DNA of 64,000 nucleotides from Coniferiporia sulphurascens (lineage: Eukaryota; Basidiomycota; Agaricomycetes; Hymenochaetales; Hymenochaetaceae): the NCBI GenBank assembly GCA_002794785.1, contig NBBA01000002.1, forward strand, positions 2,356,001 to 2,420,000, read 5' to 3'. Numbering within the stretch: position 1 is the first letter of the stretch; every line of letters starts with the position of its first letter. This document shows positions 12,200-22,676 of this stretch, piece by piece. The notes under the pieces were generated by a model that saw only the letters and a program-made list of their open reading frames with translations, was not told the origin of the DNA and did not search any database. Both the position numbers and the translations under genes were made by a program.

Positions 12200-13176
12200 A
12201 TGTCTTCCACCACCGATATCGTGCGCGAACGCGCTGTACATGCAACCAAAACCACCAAGGCCGCCATTCTCTCTCGTGCCTACTTCTATCCGCCCCTCGG
12301 CGTGCTCTATTTCGTCCGCCACTCTTCGCTGTGGTCGCCCGTCCTTTCACGCATCCTTTCATGCCTCGTGCTTAGCGTCGGCGTCCTTGTGCCTATGTTC
12401 ATTTTCACCTACATTCCACAAGCCGCCCTGCTCGGTCTCATGAACGGACCTGTCGGCGCGCTCAACGCCGTCGCACTCGTTTGCTCAGAGTCATCCGTCA
12501 TCATAAATATACTTGCTCGTGCTTTCTTGCTCGACCAGGCGCTGCTTGACATTTTTGACGCGACGCTCGTCTGCGAAGCACAGGAGGTCCTCGTTGGAAA
12601 AGGCAGGGAAGTCAATCCAGGGAAGAAGTTTGAGGGCACTAAGAAACTTGGCAAGACGCTCACGGCGCCCTTGCAGAAGTGAGTTCGTTAGATGTACGTC
12701 TTTATACATAACCTAAAGGTACCTTGCAGATTTTCTCCTAGCAACCTCGTCGAATACCTCGTCATGCTCCCTCTCAATTTGATACCTCTGTTCGGAACTG
12801 CCGCCTTCCTCGTCATGCAAGGCCGGAGGACGGGTCCTATTTATCATTCACGTTATTTCCAGTTGAAAGGCTTCAACACAACGCAGAAAGAGTCCTTCAT
12901 CCAGTCTCGCAAAGGCGGCTACATAGCGTGCGTCTGCTGGCTCCCCCACTCTATAAATATTTGATGACCTGAATTACTTTATTATGTACCAGTTTTGGAA
13001 CGACAGCGATGGTCATGAACTTAATCCCGCTCGCTTCCATCTTCTTTACATTTACCTCAACGGTTGGCGCTGCGCTTTGGGCGGCTGAGATCGAGAAGGA
13101 AGCCCATTACCCGGGAGAAACAATAGACGTATCTGGCGAAGAGGCTGCCAGAGATGGGGAGAAGAAAGAGATTTGA
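12200..13176 (+). CDS. EI24/RRT8-like multi-pass membrane protein
   Basis: Three exons (12200-12678, 12730-12927, 12993-13176) give 286 aa. Four hydrophobic stretches are visible: LVLSVGVLVPMFIFTYIPQA near 55-75, a helix around 85-105, LVMLPLNLIPLFGTAAFLVM near 170-190, and MVMNLIPLASIFFTFTSTVG near 235-255. The repeated N-L-I-P-L pattern before a helix is typical of the EI24 / fungal outer-spore-wall RRT8 type family, which sits in ER or lipid-droplet-linked membranes. The segment between helices 2 and 3 holds a basic KGREVNPGKKFEGTKKLGK loop. The C terminus is acidic and ends EKKEI. Function cannot be given more exactly. Both introns are canonical and keep frame. Confidence 0.75.
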
Positions 13177-13725
13177 AACCCAATCCATAGTGCACGCGAT
13201 CGTCATGAAGGACTACTGTATATTGGCTTGATTTCTGAATAAAAATTCTTACAGCTGCCCGTCTGATATTCTATTCGATGCATTAACACTAAACTGTTCG
13301 CTATGCTTAGTGCAATGCATAGCTGTGATTTGTGATTTCTAGCAGCGAGTCGTGTGAGTGTCACGATTTCTTGTCGCTTTTCGATCCTTGGAGCCATTGT
13401 GTCCGAACAAAGTTTGAAGCGCCAGTGAACAAATTCCATTTGCGCTTCTTCCACAATAATAAGACAACGACTAAACGTGTTTATTCAAGTCCACCCGTTC
13501 CTTGGTCGGGTTTGCCTCCGCAAATATTGGAGCGGCCCGGGATACTTATGACCTGTAAGCCTCGCGCAGGCGGATAGTCAACCTTAGGATGGAGGAGGTG
13601 CCGTTCGAGGCAAGCCACTTGTAGTTCTCGCTATTTCATAAGCTTTGCGCATCAAACGAAGAGCCGACCTGAGCATATTTTTTTGCTAGGGAATGAAATA
13701 ACCTGATGACAAGATTAAGGCTGAT
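13177..13725. other. intergenic region before the LINE insertion
   Basis: AT-rich, with no supported gene. It ends at the 5' copy of the LINE target-site duplication. Confidence 0.6.
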
Positions 13726-13739
13726 GTATTACCTGAGTA
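13726..13739 (+). repeat. target-site duplication of the LINE, left copy
   Basis: GTATTACCTGAGTA. The right copy at 16835-16848 differs only at the eighth base (C versus T). The pair brackets the LINE, including its A-rich tail, as expected of target-primed reverse transcription. Confidence 0.85.
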
Positions 13740-15752
13740 TACCCTCGAGGAGACCATGGGCAAACTCCTCGAAAAGGTTATCACTAACCGTATCCAATTC
13801 ATCGCCAACGAATTAGGTGTGCTCCCCCCCTCCCAATATGGTACCCGTCAAAAATCGGGCATTTTGGATGCCACCTCAGACCTAGTCAACGAAATTGAGT
13901 CTGCCTGGACTAAACACCATGTCACTTCTGCACTTGCAGTTGATGTCGTGGGTTTCTTCCCGTCTGTCCAACATCTGTGCTTGATGGTGGTCCTCTCCGA
14001 ACTTGGGTTCCCCCCTCTCCTCATTGCTTGGGTCCTTTCCTTTGTCTCAGACCGTCAAGTGGCCTTGTCTTTCGATGGGTTCACTGACACTCTCACTCCC
14101 ATTCCGAACATGGGAGTGCCTCAGGGATCACTCATCTCCCCTATTTTGTCTGCACTTTTCGTGACGAGCCTTCTCACCTCCCTCCAGGTCTCCGATCCTC
14201 TCATGTTTGTTCGCGCTTACATTGACAACCACCTCCTCACCACCTCCTCGCCATCCATCGCTACCAATGTGATGCGACTCAAGCAGGCCTACGTCTCCTT
14301 CTCCACAGCATGCCATGCCCTCGGCCTTTCCTTAGATGATGACAAATCCGAACTCATCCATTGGACCTGACGGCATGCCCTCCGCGAGGACTCCCTCATC
14401 CACCCTATCCATCTGCCGCGCCAGGGCTTGCTCCCCCTGAGAATCGTTCCCTCCCGCCCTTTGTGGTGGTTGGGAATCTTCTTTGATGCACAACTTTTGT
14501 TTATGGTACACATTCAGCACATGTGCTTCAAAGCCATGTCTTCTCTATGCGCCCTGGAACTCCTGGGCAACATGCTATGTGGCCTTGACCCACTTCACCT
14601 CCACCGCCTCTATATTGGGTGCATACTTCCGGTTTTGCTATGGGGTTCCCCCCTATGGTACACCAGGATACGCCAAAAAGGCAAATGCGACAAGATGACT
14701 CTCGTGCAATCCGCAGCATGCCACTGTATCTTCGGATCATGGCGCACGTCACCACATGGACCCTCTGAAGTCCTCGCCTCCATTATACCTATCCTCCTTT
14801 GTCTAGAGCACACCAAATCTTGTGCAGCCACCCGGTACCTTACCACTACACACACCCTTCTACCCCTATGCACTATGCACAAGGGCTCCATTACCTCCTC
14901 CTTCGTGTCCAGGGTTCCCCCCAGATGCGAGCGAGTTCCCCGATACACTCGCCCTCCATGGCTTGTGTTGCCCCCCCTTCGGCACGTTAGCATTGATCGG
15001 GCAATTGACCACTCTCCGGAAGCTTGCGACACCCTCATCCAGTCACACCATGGTCTCATCGACCAGCTGCGTACAGACCCCTCACGCCTTCTCATCTACA
15101 CCGACAGTTCCTGTAAAGGATTGTCCCCCTCCTCTTACTCTGGCGGTGCCGCTGGCATCTGGTTCTATCGCAGTGAGACCTTGCTCACCTGCAAAACTTA
15201 TCTTGGCTCCACAGTCCATTCCACGGACTGCAAGCTTGCCGCAATTGCCAATGCCTCATGGCTTCTGGCTCACTCTTTCAACCTCCCCCCTGCAGTCACC
15301 CAGGTGGAGCTCTACACCGACTGTGAAGTGGCACTTACCCTCCTCGCTGATCCTCACCTGGCCCCTGGCGTTTCCGTTGCCCTCCTCATCTGGAAGTGCC
15401 TTAAAACTGCCACCAAATGGTTTCCCCATGTATTTTTTCACCTACATTGGGTTCCTGGCCACTCCAATGTCAAGGGCAATGAATTTGCAGATGTTCTTGC
15501 TACAGGTATTGCCAACAACCCTCCCACGGATACCATTCCGTTCCCGCCAACTGTTCGCTTCCTCCGGGAAGTTGCCTCCTCTGTGGCACTATCTATGTGG
15601 AAAACTGACTGGGCCTTAGCCTGTTGACACCTCAAAGGGTTCTCTGATGCTCACTCCATGGGCACAAACCTGACCCCTTCCACTAAGCCAACTGTCCTCA
15701 TGCAGAACCTCACCCTGGGCCGACACACTAAGTGCAAAGTTTTCCGGACCCT

Positions 15753-15757
15753 CCTAG
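15753..15757 (+). repeat. 5-bp target-site duplication of the solo LTR, left copy
   Basis: CCTAG, repeated exactly at 16317-16321 on the other side of the LTR. Confidence 0.85.
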
Positions 15758-16316
15758 TGTTAAGCTCAACAGTTACGCAGTGATCAATGCCGGGGCTTCC
15801 TGATCGTCGGGACTGATGGTACGGCAATGGGGCTTCCTAGATGTCATAAGTCGAAGGTGATCGTTGGTGGGGCTTCCTGATCGATGATGTGGACGCGGTA
15901 GGCTTCTAACTGTAGTCAGGTTATGACGAAGCGACTAGTGGCACAGGGGGCGCACTGGAAACTGGTGGTAGCAGATAATGGGCTTGTATGAACAAAGAGC
16001 ACAAGCTTAGGGCTTGTGCCACTGAAGTTACATGCTTATATGCTACTCTATGTGTTTGCTACTGTAGTGACTTGGTTAGGTGTGTTTACCAGACTATGGA
16101 AGGTCATGGAAACTCAAGGAAGGCCTTGGTAATACAAGTATGGTGATCAGTAAGCAAAGCATGTCATGATGGTGCAATAAGGCGTCATCATGGCATCTTA
16201 TGGTGCAAGGCGAATAAGGATGAGTAAGGCAGAGAAATGGGGGAGTTGCACTAACTAATGATGATGAAGAGGAAGTGAGTCAGCGCAGTAGGAGAAAGTA
16301 AAGGAAAATTGTAACA
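15758..16316. mobile_element. solo LTR (559 bp) inserted in the LINE
   Basis: Begins TGTTAAGC and ends TTGTAACA, giving the short TGTTA/TAACA inverted ends typical of retrotransposon LTRs. It is flanked by the 5-bp duplication CCTAG. Removing the LTR and one copy joins the LINE reading frame exactly (LLGHASFGAHFGH). No gag or pol sequence is present, so it is a solo LTR left by LTR-LTR recombination. Its strand is not determined. The left part has three copies of GGGGCTTCCT. Confidence 0.9.
15792..15883 (+). repeat. short direct repeats inside the solo LTR
   Basis: GGGGCTTCCT occurs at 15792, 15829 and 15869 (spacing 37 and 40 nt). The first and third copies extend to GGGGCTTCCTGATCG. Such repeats in an LTR are often regulatory, but that is inference. 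Confidence 0.7.
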
Positions 16317-16321
16317 CCTAG
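16317..16321 (+). repeat. 5-bp target-site duplication of the solo LTR, right copy
   Basis: CCTAG, matching 15753-15757 exactly. Confidence 0.85.
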
Positions 16322-16747
16322 GTCATGCCAGCTTCGGCGCGCACTTTGGACACATTCCGGGATGCGACCTTCAGTGTCCGTTCTGCCATGAACTGGAAAC
16401 CAGAGCTCATCTTCTGCTCTCCTGCCCTCACACCCTCACCACCCGCCGCGCAGCGTGGAAAACCCCTTTACCCTCTAGCGAAGCCGAATGGTTCTCTAAA
16501 GACAGGCTCCCCCTTCTTTCTAAATTCCTTGACTCTCACCCTGCTTTTGAAGCGGAACCCATCCTAGTCTTTGACCCAGGGGGCCCCACTGTCATACAAA
16601 TCTCTGATACCAGTTTTGCCTTGGGCAACTGATCGAGATGCGACCCTTCCCTTTACGCTGCCATCCCTCAGGAGCACAGCCCCCCTCTATGCTTCTGGCA
16701 TCCCGCAATTAGTTTACTCTTACTTACAACTACCCTCTCACTAAATA

Positions 16748-16767
16748 CAGGGGCCTAAAGGCCCCTG
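16748..16767 (+). other. hairpin in the LINE 3' end
   Basis: Perfect 9-bp inverted arms CAGGGGCCT and AGGCCCCTG separated by AA, about 45 nt before the A-rich tail (about 16811-16834). Many LINEs carry a 3' stem-loop recognised by their reverse transcriptase. That role here is inference. Confidence 0.6.
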
Positions 16768-16834
16768 GAGCATATTTTGTACTACATAGTCATGATGTGC
16801 TATAGAAATGCATTTAAAAAAAATAAAAATAAAA

Positions 16835-16848
16835 GTATTACTTGAGTA
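16835..16848 (+). repeat. target-site duplication of the LINE, right copy
   Basis: GTATTACTTGAGTA, directly after the A-rich tail. It matches 13726-13739 at 13 of 14 positions. Confidence 0.85.
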
Positions 16849-17962
16849 CGAATTCGGGCTTTCAATATTAATACCCTGAGAGTCGGGTCCGGGTCATCGG
16901 ACCGGTCGGAAGGTTGTGGCTTGAAGTGGACTGACCGCTTTCCGTGTGCGTTTTCCATGCCGGTGTGATTCGAGTCGATATGAACATCGTGGCTGAGCTT
17001 GTATGATAACGTCGCATACTAACGTGGACATTATGCGAAGTCCCCGCGTTTAACTTGAAGTTCAGTCACGGCTGGGAAGTATGAAAGTTCTACTATGCGC
17101 AGGCCCGGGGTAACCGTTTAAAATGCAGCGATCTACAGTATATCCCATAAAACGTGGACGAGGATAAAGACGAATCCTTTCCTGTCCAAGAAAGTTTTTA
17201 TCTTCAAACATTCAATTTATTTCAATATTTCACTATATTATCAATTCATTGACTATCTTCCAGTCGCTAATCGGAGGGTCAAGTCAGCCTGCCGGAGAAA
17301 CTGAACTTCATCCTTACAGTACCCGGCGGCCTGCTGCGAAACATAATCAGTTGTCAGAATACACCGGGAAGCAGGACGACACTAACAGTATTATCTGATC
17401 GTTTTTAGTCTTGGTGACACGCGGTGCATTTGCCAGGAATATTAGTTGTGCAGCCCACTGAAGGGTCATGGCACGTTATAGTGTGTTTACACTGAACGTA
17501 GAACTTGCATTTGTCCACGGGCTATCATGGCAGATGGCTGTCAGTATTTGCGATAGTGTCATTAGACTGTGGAGACGTACAGTGGATGTGTTGGGGGAAC
17601 TGTTGTTAGAAAGAGCCATTGTTGTGTTGAAGGTCTGTACGAGCGATGGAGGCTGTTTCCAGTGACTTGGGGGGTTTTATAGAGCGAAATCCGGTTGTGT
17701 GGCGTGTTTATGTCATTATTTTAATTTCAAACGCTGCAAGAAGTTGGCGCTACAGACGTGTATTTGTTAGTGTATCAGTCTAATATTACCAACAGAGACT
17801 AGGGAAGGCCATCTTCGGCGGCTCGTCCCCGAACGGCACCCTTACCGCATCTTAGTGCCCGTGGTCTGTGTATGAAAGCGGCTTGCAAAGGCGACACCAT
17901 CGGTAAAGCCCCAAATTTATCTAAAGAGCTGGAGCAGCGCCATCTGAGAGTAGGAATTGGCT
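16849..17962. other. intergenic region
   Basis: Over 1 kb without a supported gene. A GGGTC/GGACC-rich patch lies at about 16880-16912. The 65-aa open frame at 17468-17665 has no splice context or recognisable motif and is not called. Confidence 0.5.
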
Positions 17963-18277
17963 TCACGGATGTCCTTTAAGAACCGCTATTAAAAGGAGAG
18001 AGTGTTGATGGTTTCTAATTGGCAAAACTTCTCCAGCGTTAGTTCGAAAGAAGTGCCGTTCGGAGTCGCTGGGCCACTTACTTGAGTCCGAAAAAGTCAG
18101 TAGTCCCTTGGGATCCGCTGAAGTTAATGAGATTGCGCTCATGAAGATATACGCACCGTGACCGTACGGAATTAGTGAAGCAACCGAGCTCAATACGGTG
18201 GCATATACGTGTATAGAGAACACTTCACCTACAGTGGCATACTCGCAATGCATGGCCATCGACTGGACCAGCTCCAT
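17963..18277 (-). pseudogene. possible gene fragment, 104-aa open frame, unknown
   Basis: On the minus strand this open frame reads like a real hydrophobic protein segment (VYATVLSSVASLIPYGHGAY, then IFMSAISLTSADPKGLL). A donor-like GTAAGT follows after the Ser codon near 18080. A second protein-like stretch, DIREANSYSQMALLQLF, lies downstream near 17920-17975 but in another phase, and I could not join the two in frame. No family recognised. It may be a decayed gene or a chance frame. Confidence 0.25.
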
Positions 18278-18415
18278 ACATGTTGCTCTTCTCGGATTCC
18301 TCCATGGATGACTGATGCGCTTTCCATATGAAGTCCGAGAGGCCGCCGGCCCGGGCGAAAGCAGACGCGTCGATTAACGACACCACGTGACTATACTTAC
18401 GCAAGACTGCCCAAA

Positions 18416-19064
18416 GTGCCCCTTGCCGATCCGGTCAGAGTTGGACGAGTCCTCGAGTGCGAGTTGAAGCCAATAATGCTACCTTCCCGTCTATTCAGAA
18501 ATCTAGGCATTCCGCCCCCGCTACGGAGTCTGCTGGTTATACATCCTGGCCTCTCTCCTTCCGTAGCTGTGCAGCTGCGCCTTCGACTCCAGCTCGTCCC
18601 GCGACCGTTCTCCACATCGCCAGCTGTGCGACCCTTATCGCGCCGACTGCACTCCTCTGCTCCTGTGTCGTCCCAAAATGGCGGCAGTGGCGTCCCATCG
18701 TCGTCCTTCGCCCAAGAGGCGGCAGAGCCACAGGAACCGCGCCTGCAGCTGACTTTCACGTGCGCGGTGACGGACTGCTCAGAACGCTCGTCGCACGAGT
18801 TCACCAAACGGGCATACGAGCGGGGAATAGTTATTGTTACGTGTCCAAAATGCAAAAACAGGTGGGATCGGACGCTTTTTCTTACGTTATCCCGCGCTGA
18901 CGATTCGCAGGCATCTCATTGCTGATCATCTCGGTTGGTTTAACACCACCGACGGGACAGGCGACGGAAAGTTGAAGACGATCGAGGATATCATGCGCGC
19001 GAAGGGGGAGAAAGTCTCGCGTGGACGATTAGACGCTGGCGGTGTCGTGGAGTATACCGAGTGA
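18416..19064 (+). CDS. ZIM17: mitochondrial Hsp70-escort protein Zim17 (DNL zinc finger)
   Basis: Two exons, 18416-18861 and 18911-19064, give 199 aa from the first ATG. The in-frame ATG at 18476 would give 179 aa and begins a better mitochondrial presequence (MLPSRLFRNLGIPPPLRSLL), so it may be the true start. The zf-DNL domain spans about residues 108-170: a first Cys pair in TCAVTDC, a second in CPKCKNR, and the family signature HLIADHLGWF formed across the splice junction. Zim17/Hep1 keeps mitochondrial Hsp70 soluble and supports protein import and Fe-S cluster work. The middle of the protein is a low-complexity Ser/Pro linker. It is convergent with the DHH gene. Confidence 0.88.
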
Positions 19065-19325
19065 TGAGGTCTTCCAGCTGAGTTCAGCCTTAACACTAAA
19101 TCCTCGCGCGCTATCTGGAAACTGCAGTGATTCAGAATTGATTCATTTTTATAGACGATACTGATATATGTATTATAACGGATAATTTATACACCCCGCT
19201 TATTCTTGCTATTCCTGCAAATGATTTCTTAAAGCGTCGAACCCATAGACACCTCGGAATGGTCGATTACGACCAATGGACAACTGAACAAGTAGATGTC
19301 TGGGTTGACACAGAACAACTGCTCG

Positions 19326-20917
19326 TTATTGCTGGGAAGCATCCTTCTTCGGGGGAAAGAAAAACGTCAATTTCGTTCTTTGTCCAGGATCAATCTCCCT
19401 ATTCTTCGCTACCCTGGGCGATGGATCAGGCTTGACGCCAATTTCCATGGCTTCAACAAACTTCCCGAAGTCACTCTGGGAACGTATTATTCTTGCATCA
19501 AGGGTCAGGTAATGGTTCATAATCAACTCAAACTCACAGTAAAGATGATGCCACCAGTTGCTTCTTTGTGTCCCTTTGCAAAGTCCCCGCCGACGCGCTC
19601 AAGAAAGCCCCCATCCGGAACTTTCCGTGCAAACTCTTTCAGAATTTCGATTAGGTTCGGCCGATCTGACTCTGGAAGCTTTCTCAGGTTTGCAACAATC
19701 CGGCACGAGAAGTTAGTGTGTATGCCTGACGGATGGTATCCATCATTCGCGACCATAACAAGCTGTAGGTTACGTGCACGGAGGTGTCCTGCCCATCGTG
19801 TCGCGATTACCGGGTGTATTTGGTATCCGCTGTGGATGCGCAGTAACGCAACGCGCCCGTCCTTTGAAAAAGACGGAGCGACATGAGTGCATCGCTCGAC
19901 TTCTGCGTTGATGCGCGCTCGGGCGGCGATGAAGGTGGGATTTTTGGAGATGTCCTCCAGCGATTGTGCGCGCAAGACAGCTTCCCAAGCGTCATACACT
20001 GCATTGGCATTGTGAGATCGCGATCTTTTTGCATAAATGAAATCATTACCCCGGTACTCAACTGTCCGCCTTGGCGCGTTCATCATGCTTACTGCCCCGG
20101 AAAGCGCCTTCTTCGTCACTTGCTTTACGACGTCACCGAGATGCGCAAGCCATGGCTCCTCATCCCACTTTACCGCACTTGGTCCCAAATCACCAAAGAC
20201 ACCTAGTAATGCGGGGACAGCACATTCTTTCCGTATACTTGCATGAAGGGGAAGACATACAAGATACGTCAAGAGCGAAGAGGTGGCAACTGGTAGAGAG
20301 CGACATGCGGAGACAATGAGCGCTTCGCTGGGGAACTCGTCGCTTTCGTGATGGTCAATTATGAGCACGCGAACATCCTCTCCGCTTTTAGAAATTGGCG
20401 ACACGAGCGGTGCACCACCTCGCGAGCCTTGGTCCATGCAAATAACGCGTGTGGCATTATATGCCTCCATCTTCCCTCTTTCGTCGGATTGAAAGATGGA
20501 CGATGCCTTACCAGGAAAATGAACCAGGATCCGGGAGGAGGGAAGGCCAAGCGATGTTAATGTGTGGTGCATTATCTTCCCTGAGGAAAGGCCATCCGCT
20601 GTTGGGCGTGTTAGAATTAATCGGAGGCGTACAATAAGCAACACACCATCCTTGTCCGGCAAGAGGTGACGGTTCTGCGCACAGTCCTGTATAAACTCTC
20701 TTGCAAACTCAATGTCTTTCTGTGGCGCAGGCCAATCAGGGTGAGGACCTGCTGAATCGGTGGACTCTGAGCTAGCTCTCTTAAGCTTCTTCGACGAGAA
20801 GTCGCGTGAGCCAGCCACATCCTTTCGCTTTGCGCGCATCAGATGAATTGTACGGGGATGAATTAATGGAAATAATATGGGAGGACTGATTGAAGGTAGG
20901 CGGTGCGGACTGAACAT
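19326..20917 (-). CDS. DHH-family phosphoesterase-like protein
   Basis: Three exons (20917-20647, 20598-19538, 19475-19326) give 493 aa. Two DHH-superfamily metal motifs are visible: DKDADGLSSG at about residues 88-97, formed by splicing, and IIDHHESDEF near 192-200. A further FGDLG aspartate motif lies in between or after, as in other members. A C-terminal DHHA1-like part includes GGDFAKGHKEATGGII, resembling the GGGHxxAxG signature. The family hydrolyses phosphodiester or pyrophosphate bonds (RecJ, NrnA, exopolyphosphatase); the substrate here is unknown. The N terminus has a basic KRKDVAGSRDFSSKKLKR patch, and the second Met (near 20839) could be the start. The 48-nt first intron has no stop and is a multiple of three. 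Confidence 0.8.
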
Positions 20918-21237
20918 GATGCGGCTGACGGGTACCCGAGCCTTGTTTCAAACTTTCAATCGTTGGACTGACATCATCGCAGTTCGCGAGAGGGAAATTA
21001 AGCTTTAATGACGACTGACTCAGCATATGTAATAATGAAGTGGTTCTCCATTCGTACGTTCCTGCCTTAATAAATTCAAACTCCGAAAGCGAGGATCTGA
21101 ACTCAGCGCGTTTTGCCGACGCGTTCTTCACGTGTTCTCCCATCATTCGGCGCCATCAACTTCCTCGAACTTGAAGCAGTACTGCATACCTACAACTTTA
21201 ACTAGCCGGCCTCAGACGTCTTTGATATTTACGCGAC
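20918..21237. promoter_or_regulatory. divergent promoter region, DHH gene / HD-domain gene
   Basis: 320 nt between two outward-facing start codons. No strong TATA box seen. Confidence 0.5.
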
Positions 21238-22448
21238 ATGCCTGAAGAAAACAAGTCTGGAACACAGCGCGTTTTCCCTCCTCTCTATCAATCCTGTGGA
21301 AGGACCTCAGAAGATAGACTGGCTTTCTTCCATGTTCTAGAGCGACTAAAGGTAAGGATGTGATTCAAGACTATAAGTTATCGCGCACCTGGGCCGATAT
21401 GGGTAATATTGTAGACCCAGAAAAGAACAGGATGGGTGGACCGCAAGGTATAAAACTCGACGGTACTATATGCAACTTCGAGTCGTACTTATTCCACTTG
21501 TGGCAAGATCCCTGATCCTGAAAGGTTGATCTTGTTCCTCTCCTCAAAAGACTGTTTTTCTCATTTCTCTTAGCATCTCTGACCACATGTATCGAATGGC
21601 TATGTTGGCTTTGTGCTCGGCAGACACATCTATCGACACAGCCAAGTGAGCAACTGTCAGTTCTTCTTGTATTGGAGACCGCTCATTCCGCTCCACACGT
21701 TCCCACTAGGTGCGTTCTAATGTGTCTCGTGCATGATTTGGCAGAAGCGCAGGGTCTGTGATCTTTCTGGCGCACCATTCAGTGGTCTGAATCTTGAGAC
21801 CCCCCATAGTTGGTGATATTGCTCCTCGCGAGGGTGTCTCAAAAGCAGAGAAGCACAGGTTGGAAGCGGTATGTATGGAGCAGGACTCCTGTCTTCACTT
21901 GTTTATTTCTTATTTCTTACTTGACTGGTTGATCTATTGCTGACCGTGATATTACTGTTGCAGGAAGCAATGCATAACTTCGTGCATGTTATGCTACATG
22001 GCAGCTCTGCAGCCCAGCGCATTGAAGAGCTGTGGAAAGTAAGTCCTGAGATTTAAATATGCGTATAAGCTAGTTATAATTGCGTTAATAGGAATACGAA
22101 GAGGGACAGACGGATGAAGCTCGATTTGTCAAGGGTATGGATGACTTTTCCCCCATAGTCTTGCATATGCTTATGTCTACTCTCGGAAAGACTTGGATCG
22201 TTTCGAAATGGCCTCCCAAGGTCAGCGTCAAAGAATACCCTCAATTGGATTGCTTTTAGCGCCTAACGATGTCTCGCACAGCTCTGGAATACGAGAGTCG
22301 ACACAGTGATCAGCAACTAGATGGGTTTTTCGAGAGCAGCATCCCTAAAATACAGCATCCTGAAGTCAAGAAATGGGGAGAAGATCTTATGGTTGAAAGG
22401 GACAAACAGCAAACAACACGCGAAGCGACGAACGATAAATCACAGTAA
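21238..22448 (+). CDS. HD-domain 5'-deoxynucleotidase-like protein (HDDC2/YfbR type)
   Basis: Ten small exons give 217 aa: 21238-21351, 21415-21447, 21508-21524, 21574-21645, 21710-21753, 21810-21868, 21964-22038, 22092-22134, 22191-22220, 22282-22448. The HD domain is complete: SISDHMYRMAML (first His), CLVHDLAEAQVGDIAP (the HD pair and neighbouring acidic residue) and a following helical region. Length and motif order match HDDC2 and yeast Ygk1/Ybr242w, which release phosphate from deoxynucleoside 5'-monophosphates. The TQKRTGWVDR segment before the first His is conserved in the family. Several exons are tiny (33, 17 and 30 nt), but every junction keeps frame. The last 60 residues are charged and helical. 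Confidence 0.87.
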
Positions 22449-22676
22449 TCCCCGTGTGACATTAGCATTCACTTTATTTTTGATGCGTGGACTGTACATA
22501 TGCTCTTCTGTACTCTATGAACTTAAAGAATCTTTTCTCGTTGCGTGTACGTCTAGCGAATACGTACACACTCGTACACACGGTAAGCAAGAAATTCACT
22601 ACAAGCTAGTCAGTACACCAATCTTTTATTTTCATACACTGTCCCTCAACGTTCTCAACCAATTTTTAGATACCGC

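Larger units (their letters stand above)
13756..16632 (+). pseudogene. LINE ORF2-like reverse transcriptase/RNase H, disabled
   Basis: Coding remnant within the LINE: 13756-15757 and 16322-16632 in one continuous frame once the LTR and one target-site copy are skipped. It carries two internal TGA stops, Asn in place of the second catalytic Asp of the RT box, and Lys in the RNase H position normally held by Glu (TDCKLAAI). All are consistent with single transitions. It cannot encode an active enzyme. Confidence 0.85.
13740..16834 (+). mobile_element. 5'-truncated, decayed LINE (non-LTR retrotransposon) with RT and RNase H
   Basis: The element begins inside the reverse transcriptase domain (MGKLLEKVITNRIQFIANEL) and runs to an A-rich tail ending at 16834. 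In one reading frame it shows the RT fingers and palm (GVPQGSLISPILSALF, then AYIDN where YxDD is expected), a connecting region, an RNase H domain (LLIYTDSSCKG, LYTDCEVAL, HWVPGHSNVKGNEFAD) and a C-terminal CCHC-like motif (CPFCHELETRAHLLLSC). In-frame TGA codons occur at 14368-14370 and 15625-15627. A solo LTR interrupts the frame at 15758-16316. RT plus RNase H in one ORF fits the I/Tad-like part of the LINE tree. The flanking 14-bp duplication shows real insertion. No endonuclease domain remains because of 5' truncation. Confidence 0.9.

Noticed and set aside
15758..16316. Possibility that the LTR is a DNA transposon or MITE
   Set aside because: The ends are TG...CA with only 5-bp inverted symmetry and a 5-bp target duplication, as in LTRs; there are no long terminal inverted repeats.
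17468..17665. 65-aa plus-strand open frame in the intergenic region
   Set aside because: No splice sites, no recognisable motif, no promoter signs.
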